A model generated the notes under the pieces. That model was given only the letters and a program-made list of their open reading frames with translations, did no database searches and had not been told where the DNA came from. Both the position numbers and the translations under genes were made by a program. From Enterococcus alishanensis (GTDB taxonomy: Bacteria; Bacillota; Bacilli; Lactobacillales; Enterococcaceae): a DNA stretch of 64,000 nucleotides. Location: contig NZ_JAHUZB010000003.1 in assembly GCF_019218635.1 (NCBI RefSeq), positions 186,001-250,000 on the forward strand, given 5' to 3'. Shown here one piece after another: positions 58,495 to 64,000 of the stretch; the stretch's first letter is position 1; each line of letters begins with the position of its first letter.

Positions 58495-58520
58495 CAAAAA
58501 AGCACTTCGAAAAGTGCTTA
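58495..58520 (-). terminator. Terminator after the SHOCT protein gene (minus strand)
   Basis: On the minus strand AAGCACTT-TTCG-AAGTGCTT is followed by T residues. Confidence 0.88.
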
Positions 58521-58524
58521 AAAA

Positions 58525-59070
58525 TTATAGTTTATCAAGAACTTTAGCTTTGGCGATCGCAAATTCTTCTTCCGTCAATAAGCCAGCTTCTTTCAATTCA
58601 ATTAGCTCTAAAATTTCTTTACTTAAATCTTTTATAGCTGGGGCTTTCGGAATGGATTCTTCCAGCGGATAAATTTTTTCAAAAACATTATTCGGTGAGG
58701 TTCCTTTTTTATACTCAGACAAGGCTAAAGCTGCACCGACAATTTTTAACACATTCATCGCTAAAATGGCACTGACTAGATAAAAAATATTCCAACCTTG
58801 TGACATCGGCACTTTTTTTAAACCTATATAAGCAACTACTTGAAAGGCCACAAATCCAACAACCACTAGAAACATCAAGACTGAGGTAAACATCATGGCA
58901 CCTTGTGCATAATAATCGTAATAGTAATAACTATCCAGCATCATTCCCGATACAATAATTAGTCCGAATAAAAATGCCAAGATCCCGCAACCTGTACCAA
59001 TCCACCAACTAATCGTCAAAATTGTTCGAGCGGTAGACTTAGGCAATTCTTCTTTTAAATCTTCTTTCAT
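58525..59070 (-). CDS. Membrane protein with C-terminal SHOCT-like segment
   Basis: A 181-residue protein with three or four hydrophobic segments (about 18-45, 58-85 and 95-118), a Tyr/Asp-rich loop (DSYYYYDYYAQ), and a C-terminal short helical hairpin LSKEILELIELKEAGLLTEEEFAIAKAKVL, the SHOCT pattern. Start chosen at ATG 59070 because GGAAGGAG is correctly placed; the longer frame to 59106 holds this site. Function unknown; SHOCT pieces often mediate assembly at the membrane. Confidence 0.78.
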   Translation of the reverse strand: MKEDLKEELPKSTARTILTISWWIGTGCGILAFLFGLIIVSGMMLDSYYYYDYYAQGAMMFTSVLMFLVVVGFVAFQVVAYIGLKKVPMSQGWNIFYLVSAILAMNVLKIVGAALALSEYKKGTSPNNVFEKIYPLEESIPKAPAIKDLSKEILELIELKEAGLLTEEEFAIAKAKVLDKL

Positions 59071-59175
59071 TTTTTCTCCTTCCAAACATCCTTTTGAAAA
59101 CTTCATCTAAATATACCAGACTTAAGCTCAAATAGCTCATAAAAAAATCATCCGGACTTAAAATTATCCGTCTAT

Positions 59176-59203
59176 TTGACATTATTTGATTAACTGGTAC
59201 CAT
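59176..59203 (+). promoter_or_regulatory. Promoter of gldA
   Basis: A perfect -35 TTGACA (59176-59181), 16-bp spacer, TACCAT (59198-59203), about 30 bp before the start codon. Confidence 0.6.
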
Positions 59204-59235
59204 TCAGCTAAAGAAAAAAAGAGGAGCTATGATTT

Positions 59236-60336
59236 ATGGATAAAATATTTGCTAGCCCATCTCGTTACGTACAAGGTGAGAATGCTTTAAAAAGAAGTCC
59301 AGCTTATTTAAAAGAATTGGGTCAGAAAGTTTTAATTATCACTGATGAGATGGTTTGGAAGATTGTCGGAGCAACGCTGGCGGAAGATTTAACTAACCAG
59401 CAGTTTGAGGTGGCAAAGGAAATTTTTCAAGGTGAAAGTTCTTTAAAAGAAATTGAACGGATGACTATGACTGCTAAAGATGCATCGGTTGAAGTAGTCA
59501 TTGGCTTAGGTGGAGGAAAAGCTATCGATGGTGCTAAAGCAGTAAGTAATCAACTGAATACTAAGCTAGCAATTTTTCCAACGAGTGCTTCGACCGACGC
59601 GCCTACATCAGCCATTTCAGTCGTTTATTCTGAAGAAGGACATTTTGAAAAATACCTCCATTATCAGAAAAATCCTGATTTAGTTTTATTAGATACAGCT
59701 GTTATTAGTCAAGCTCCTGTTCGTTTGTTAAAATCTGGTATTGCAGATGGGATGGCAACTTGGATAGAAGCAGAAGCCGTCTTACAAAAAAACGGAGAGA
59801 ATTTATTAGGTGGGCGGCAATCGCTGGCGGCTTTAGCCATTGCAGAAAAATGCCAACAGGTTTTATTTGATAGTGGTTTTGCAGCTGTTGCAGCTAACGA
59901 AGCAAAAGTTGTTACAGAAGCTTTAGATGCGGTGATTGAAGCCAATACTTTATTAAGTGGAATTGGTTTTGAGAGCGGTGGTTTAGGTGCAGCACACGCG
60001 ATTCATAATGGTTTTTCTGCGATTGCTGGCAACATTCATCAACTGACTCATGGAGAAAAAGTTGCCTATGGGACTTTGGTACAATTATTTTTAGAAAACC
60101 GACCTACAAATGAAATCGACAAATATATTGCTTTCTATCAGAAACTAGGTTTACCAACTACGTTAGAAGAAATGTATCTAGCAAAAGCGACAGAGGAAGA
60201 ACTTTTAAAAATTGGAGAACTAGCAACCTCATTAAGTGATACGATTCAGCAAATGCCTTTTGAAATTACAGCAAAAGAAATTGCTGCAGCATTAAAAGCT
60301 GTTGATTTATATGTAAAAAAATTTGCCAATCAATAA
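59236..60336 (+). CDS. gldA: Glycerol dehydrogenase
   Basis: A 366-residue iron/zinc-type polyol dehydrogenase. NAD site: VVIGLGGGKAIDGAKAV (88-104), and IFPTSASTDAPTSAISVVYSEEG is the family signature. Metal ligands are Asp171 in GIADGMATW, His254 in GAAHAIHNGF and His272 in LTHGEKVAYG. It oxidises glycerol to dihydroxyacetone and also acts on propanediol and hydroxyacetone. GAGGAGC lies before the ATG. It stands alone with its own promoter and terminator, but the dhaM gene at the left end of the window would handle its product. Confidence 0.95.
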   Translation: MDKIFASPSRYVQGENALKRSPAYLKELGQKVLIITDEMVWKIVGATLAEDLTNQQFEVAKEIFQGESSLKEIERMTMTAKDASVEVVIGLGGGKAIDGAKAVSNQLNTKLAIFPTSASTDAPTSAISVVYSEEGHFEKYLHYQKNPDLVLLDTAVISQAPVRLLKSGIADGMATWIEAEAVLQKNGENLLGGRQSLAALAIAEKCQQVLFDSGFAAVAANEAKVVTEALDAVIEANTLLSGIGFESGGLGAAHAIHNGFSAIAGNIHQLTHGEKVAYGTLVQLFLENRPTNEIDKYIAFYQKLGLPTTLEEMYLAKATEEELLKIGELATSLSDTIQQMPFEITAKEIAAALKAVDLYVKKFANQ

Positions 60337-60373
60337 AAAGAAAGCTGCGTAGAATTTTCTACGCAGCTTTCTT
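60336..60373. terminator. Strong bidirectional terminator
   Basis: GAAAGCTGCGTAGA (60340-60353) pairs perfectly with TCTACGCAGCTTTC (60358-60371) between A-rich and T-rich flanks. Confidence 0.95.
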
Positions 60374-60376
60374 GAA

Positions 60377-61423
60377 TTAAGCTACTTCAGCATTTTCAGC
60401 GCGAAGAGCTTTTTGTTTTTCGATATAAGCGTTATAAACTTTATCTAGAAAAGCAATTTCAGTTACTGTAGCATATGGTGTTACGTAAAAACTCATCCAG
60501 TTAACTCCCAGTGAGAAGAAAGCTGTAAAACCGGAAATAATATACCAAACTGAGAATGAAGCTAGTAAAATCCAATATTCTAATTTGTAACCGTCCATAA
60601 TTTCACGACTTAAAGTAATCGCATCAGAGGCATCCAAGGTTGGGTGTTTCTCCAATAAATAATTTGTCATCGCATAAGAGGCCGTTTTGACTAAACCAGG
60701 AATGACGAATAATAATGACCATAAGAAAGTGAAGATTGCTACCATGACATTGGCTTTTAGTACTCGATTTTTTGAATGTTTGAACAAATAACTAAAGATT
60801 TTCACGCCATCGGCTTTTTGATCTCTTAAGGTATAGATGGCACACCATTGGAAAGTTGCGCGAATCAAAGCTTGCGCTAAGAACAATAGTAACCACATTA
60901 CGATAAAGAAAATAAACCAAAAGAAAACAGAGGCGCCACTATAATAAGGAGAATAATAATTGCCGTAGTTACCATAATAATTGCTACCCAATGAATTGTA
61001 CATGCCACCGTAGATAGCACCTTCTACAATATTGAACAAGCCAGACATCATCCGATTAATTGGCATCATCATTAGAAAAGTAATAACTGTGATAATAATG
61101 ACTGACCAAAAAATACTCCAGAACCATTCACCAAAACGACCAGAAAGTTTTGTTTGAGCATATTTTTTTAATTCAGCTCGGGTAATATTTAAACCTTCGC
61201 TTTGCTCAATTTCCAACGCAACAGGTTCTTCCGGTTCCCCATTAATAAATTCTTCTTGCATTTTTTCTGAAACACTTTGTTTTGGAGTAGGTTGAATCAA
61301 AGGCTCATTATTATTTTCTTCAGCCGCTGGTTCACTTTCAACGCCCTCCAAATCAAAACCACAGTTTGGGCAAAATTTTGCAACATCACTTACTTCTGCC
61401 CCACAATTTGGACAAAACTTCAT
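60377..61423 (-). CDS. Zinc-ribbon/DUF975 membrane protein
   Basis: A 348-residue protein. The N-terminal zinc ribbon FCPNCGAEVSDVAKFCPNCG has four Cys in two CxxC knuckles. An acidic linker (about 25-80) is followed by a DUF975-type domain with about five membrane segments and the signature RILKANVMVAIFTFLWSLLFVIPG-like stretch (NRVLKANVMVAIFTFLWSLL, VKTASYAMTNYLLEKHP, ALTLSREIMDGYK-like). A Tyr/Gly/Asn-rich loop (YYGNYGNYYSPYYSG) is an outer loop. Start at ATG 61423 behind AGGTGGTG. Function unknown. Confidence 0.87.
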   Translation of the reverse strand: MKFCPNCGAEVSDVAKFCPNCGFDLEGVESEPAAEENNNEPLIQPTPKQSVSEKMQEEFINGEPEEPVALEIEQSEGLNITRAELKKYAQTKLSGRFGEWFWSIFWSVIIITVITFLMMMPINRMMSGLFNIVEGAIYGGMYNSLGSNYYGNYGNYYSPYYSGASVFFWFIFFIVMWLLLFLAQALIRATFQWCAIYTLRDQKADGVKIFSYLFKHSKNRVLKANVMVAIFTFLWSLLFVIPGLVKTASYAMTNYLLEKHPTLDASDAITLSREIMDGYKLEYWILLASFSVWYIISGFTAFFSLGVNWMSFYVTPYATVTEIAFLDKVYNAYIEKQKALRAENAEVA

Positions 61424-61898
61424 GAACAGCACCACCTTTATTTTTTTTATTACCTCAATAGTATAACAAAAAATATTTTAATAATCTGTTTTTACTAAAT
61501 CAAATTATAAAAAATACCAAAAACGATAATTTTTTTTATTAAATTAGTTCAGTAAAGTATTGTCGTAGAAATAATGAAAACGAAATCACAAAAACCTAAA
61601 AATAATTAAGAAAATCGACATTCCAAATAAGGAAGTTGAATAAATATTAAAAAAAACTATTGAAAAACTCATCAAAAAAAATGATTGTTCTTTAAAAGTT
61701 GTCAAGACACAAGGCTGATGTTAAATGAAAAGCAAGGATTCACCGTTTACTAGATAGCTCATTTATAAATATTAGAAATTTCTTGTATTTTTAGTCAAAA
61801 AAATACTTAAAATCACAAAAAAATAATTACGATAAACAACAAATTTGGGGTAAAATGAAAAAGAAATAAAATTTATGAGAGTACAAGGAGGAAAAAGA
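61424..61898 (+). other. AT-rich intergenic region, possible gene relic
   Basis: About 475 bp without an intact gene. At 61608-61718 one frame reads KKIDIPNKEVE, a stop, then KKTIEKLIKKNDCSLKVVKTQG and a stop; this looks like an eroded coding piece, but I cannot name it. GTACAAGGAGG at 61881-61891 is the ribosome site for the transporter gene. No convincing promoter was found. Confidence 0.35.
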
Positions 61899-63167
61899 AT
61901 GAGAAACAAGCCGATCTTTTATGGCTGGTGGATTGTCGCAGGCTGCGTAGTTATTACCGCAACAATTGTTCCATTAATCATGTCATTATCAGGAACTTAC
62001 GCCTTGGCAGTCACCGAAGAATTGGGCATAAGTCGCAGTCAATTCATGATTGCAACGATGGTGGTCCAGATCACTGGAATTATTTTATCGCCACGGATTT
62101 CAAAATTAGTTGCTAGCGGTCAAATGAAACGGATGCAAGTGATTGGTGTTATTGGTTTTGCTTTGAGTTACTGTACTTATTCTTTCGCGCAGAGTGCTTG
62201 GCATTTGTATCTATCTTCCATTTTTGTAGGAATATTTTATTGGATGTCAGCGATGATTCCAGTCAGTTACATGATTACTATGTGGTTTCAAGAAAAAAGA
62301 GGTTTAGCACTAAGTATCGCTATGGCTGGTATCGGTTTAGGCGGGACTATTTTATCTCAAGTGGTTAGCTTGCTGTTAAACAATTTTGGCTGGCGCTCGA
62401 CTTATCAAATCATGGGAATGATTGCTTTAGTTTGTTCATTGCCGATTGTTTTATTTGTCTTCAAAAGCACACCGGCTGAAAAAGGGCTGGAACCTTATGG
62501 GGCTAATTTGGCAAAAAATCAACAATCTGAAGGAGCCAGAGAAGAAAATAATGATTCTCAGCTAACCGTCAAAGAGACTTACAGTAAAGCTTTCTTTTGG
62601 CTAGTCATGATGGGAATGTTCTTAAATGGATTGATAAATACCGGAGCATTATCGAATTTTCCAGCAGCGATTCAAGGAATGCACGATCCGGTAACAGCTG
62701 CCAATGTTATTTCGATTTATTCTTTCATGGGAATTTTCGGTAAAATTATTCTAGGTTGGGTTAATGATAAATTTGGTGTAGTTGTTAGTAGTTTCTTTGG
62801 TTGTGGGGCCTTTTTCTTGGCATTTATCTTAATGATTTTTGGTGATCAAAACATGGTGATTTACATGATGGGCTTTGTTTTTGGTTTAGGTACACCGATT
62901 GGCACTGTTTCACCGCCATTAGTTACCACAGCAGTTTTCGGAATCAAAAATTATCCAGAGGCTTATGGTTTGATTAATAGTACCGTTACGATCGGAATGG
63001 CAGTTGGCTCAGTCTTTGTGGCAAGTATTTTGGATTTGACAGGTTCATATCAAATTGCTTGGATTTTAATGGCTGTCTTTAGTGCTTTGACATTGTTTGG
63101 TTGGGTATCAGCATACTTAGGGTCACGGAAATATTTTAAAAATACAAATTTTGAAACTGTAGAATAG
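61899..63167 (+). CDS. OFA-type MFS transporter (oxalate/formate antiporter-like)
   Basis: A 422-residue transporter with about twelve segments. The start NKPIFYGWWIVAGCVVIT is the OFA/monocarboxylate signature, and SGTYALAVTEELGISRSQF follows. The middle loop (about 195-235) is hydrophilic, and second-half motifs include GKIILGWVNDKFG. Start chosen at ATG 61899, 7 bp after AAGGAGG; the ATG at 61875 lies before that site. It is followed 12 bp later by an M20 amidohydrolase gene, so it probably imports the carboxylate or N-acyl amino acid that this enzyme cuts. Confidence 0.88.
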   Translation: MRNKPIFYGWWIVAGCVVITATIVPLIMSLSGTYALAVTEELGISRSQFMIATMVVQITGIILSPRISKLVASGQMKRMQVIGVIGFALSYCTYSFAQSAWHLYLSSIFVGIFYWMSAMIPVSYMITMWFQEKRGLALSIAMAGIGLGGTILSQVVSLLLNNFGWRSTYQIMGMIALVCSLPIVLFVFKSTPAEKGLEPYGANLAKNQQSEGAREENNDSQLTVKETYSKAFFWLVMMGMFLNGLINTGALSNFPAAIQGMHDPVTAANVISIYSFMGIFGKIILGWVNDKFGVVVSSFFGCGAFFLAFILMIFGDQNMVIYMMGFVFGLGTPIGTVSPPLVTTAVFGIKNYPEAYGLINSTVTIGMAVGSVFVASILDLTGSYQIAWILMAVFSALTLFGWVSAYLGSRKYFKNTNFETVE

Positions 63168-63179
63168 GAGGCTTTTAAG

Positions 63180-64000
63180 ATGGATTTGAAACAAGAATTA
63201 TTTGAAAAATTGCGGGCAAAAGAGGACCGCATGATCGAGATACGGCGTTATTTACATCAGCATCCGGAACTTTCTTTTAAAGAAGCTAAAACCGCCAAGT
63301 ATATTGCTGATTTTTATCAAAATAAAGGTTTAGATGTGACGGTAGAAACTGATATTAATGGTGAACATGGTGTGATTGTTGAAATTGATTCTGGAAAACC
63401 CGGAAAAACTTTAGCGATTCGGGCTGATTTTGATGCATTGCCAATTCATGAAGAAACAGAATTGCCTTTTGCTTCAGAAAATCCTGGCGTTATGCATGCT
63501 TGTGGTCATGACGGACACACTGCTTATATGTTGGTATTGGCTGAAACTTTAGCTGAAATGAAAGATCAATTAGCTGGGAAAATTCGGGTCTTGCACCAAC
63601 CAGCTGAAGAAACTCCTCCAGGCGGTGCTTTGGGAATGATTAAAGCTGGTTGTTTAGAGGGCGTTGACAATGTTGTGGGTATTCACGTTATGAGCAATTT
63701 TCCTTTTGGCAAAATATTTTATAAAGAAGGAGAAGTTCAAACGGGTCGTTCATTTTTCAAATTAACGATTAAAGGAACTGGTGGGCATGGTTCTTCACCC
63801 CATGAGGCTAATGATGCAATTGTTGCCGGTAGTTATTTTGTGACGATGGCTCAAACGATTATTTCTCGCCGAATCAATCCATTTGATATGGGTGTGGTAA
63901 CAATCGGATCTTTTGATGGTAAGGGTTCTTTTAATGTCATCAAAGATCAAGTTGTTTTAGATGGAGATGTACGTGCAATGACTGAACGGGCGCGAAACAC
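63180..64000 (+). CDS. M20-family amidohydrolase (N-acyl amino acid / hippurate hydrolase type), 3' end cut off
   Basis: The frame opens at ATG 63180 behind TAGGAGG and is still open at the window end (273 codons seen of about 390). Metal and catalytic motifs are RRYLHQHPELSFKE, RADFDALPIHEET, MHACGHDGHTA (Cys108, His110, His113) and HQPAEETPPGG with Glu143-Glu144. GIHVMSNFPFGKI carries the next His, and GTGGHGSSPHEANDAI is in the lid domain. These define the M20D family, which removes acyl groups from amino acids or aromatic conjugates. Coupled to the OFA-type transporter upstream. The remaining ligand near the C-terminus is outside the window. Confidence 0.9.
   Translation, partial: MDLKQELFEKLRAKEDRMIEIRRYLHQHPELSFKEAKTAKYIADFYQNKGLDVTVETDINGEHGVIVEIDSGKPGKTLAIRADFDALPIHEETELPFASENPGVMHACGHDGHTAYMLVLAETLAEMKDQLAGKIRVLHQPAEETPPGGALGMIKAGCLEGVDNVVGIHVMSNFPFGKIFYKEGEVQTGRSFFKLTIKGTGGHGSSPHEANDAIVAGSYFVTMAQTIISRRINPFDMGVVTIGSFDGKGSFNVIKDQVVLDGDVRAMTERARN

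Overview
The window is low-GC (roughly one third G+C), densely coded DNA of a Gram-positive Firmicute. AGGAGG-type ribosome sites, PTS sugar transport, lipoproteins, an Mga-type regulator, a T-box leader and a CcpA-type cre site point to Lactobacillales, most likely Enterococcus or a close relative. This placement is inference from gene content; no rRNA or tRNA gene is visible.

Left part (1-12.3 kb): the 3' end of dhaM, a HAD phosphatase, the dead C-terminal end of a GH1 6-phospho-beta-glucosidase, glycerate kinase, and an Rrf2/GNAT pair. Next comes an unrecognised three-gene surface operon of two short N-terminally anchored proteins and a 1771-residue secreted protein with no sorting signal. 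A divergent MhqO/MhqD-like pair follows. Then (12.3-16.2 kb) an Mga-like regulator, an orphan tyrosine integrase preceded by imperfect direct repeats, and a lipoprotein.

Metabolic core (16.2-31.8 kb): a glycyl-radical enzyme locus holds the activase, a DeoR regulator, the radical enzyme and a fructose-6-phosphate-aldolase-like transaldolase. Both of its promoters carry a TTTCA-N2-TGAAA operator. A possible small RNA and a MerR gene separate it from the most interesting block, 22.0-29.5 kb. That block has two transcription units: aspartate 4-decarboxylase, GntR/UTRA regulator, PepV; and cytoplasmic aspartylglucosaminidase, PTS IIB, IIC, a protein like the N-terminal part of glycine reductase GrdB, and PTS IIA. 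Both promoters carry a pair of GTATATAC sites at the same 14-bp spacing, and the second also has a cre site. I read this as a regulon that imports a glycosyl-asparagine by PTS, cuts it inside the cell to aspartate and sugar, and decarboxylates the aspartate to alanine.

Right part: a succinate-semialdehyde-type dehydrogenase, an MFS/CocE hydrolase pair, a decayed membrane-protein gene, a CoA-transferase pair, and a run of minus-strand small genes (GNATs, an Imm-5-like immunity protein, an SdpI-like protein and small membrane proteins). Methylglyoxal synthase and an M24-fold protein follow. An eight-gene exopolysaccharide operon (46.5-54.8 kb) has chain-length, priming transferase, three glycosyltransferases, polymerase, Stealth phosphotransferase and flippase genes, but no tyrosine kinase or phosphatase. 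The window ends with an archaeal-type prolyl-tRNA synthetase under a T-box, AraC and XRE regulators, glycerol dehydrogenase, a zinc-ribbon/DUF975 membrane protein, and an OFA-type MFS transporter followed by a truncated M20 amidohydrolase.
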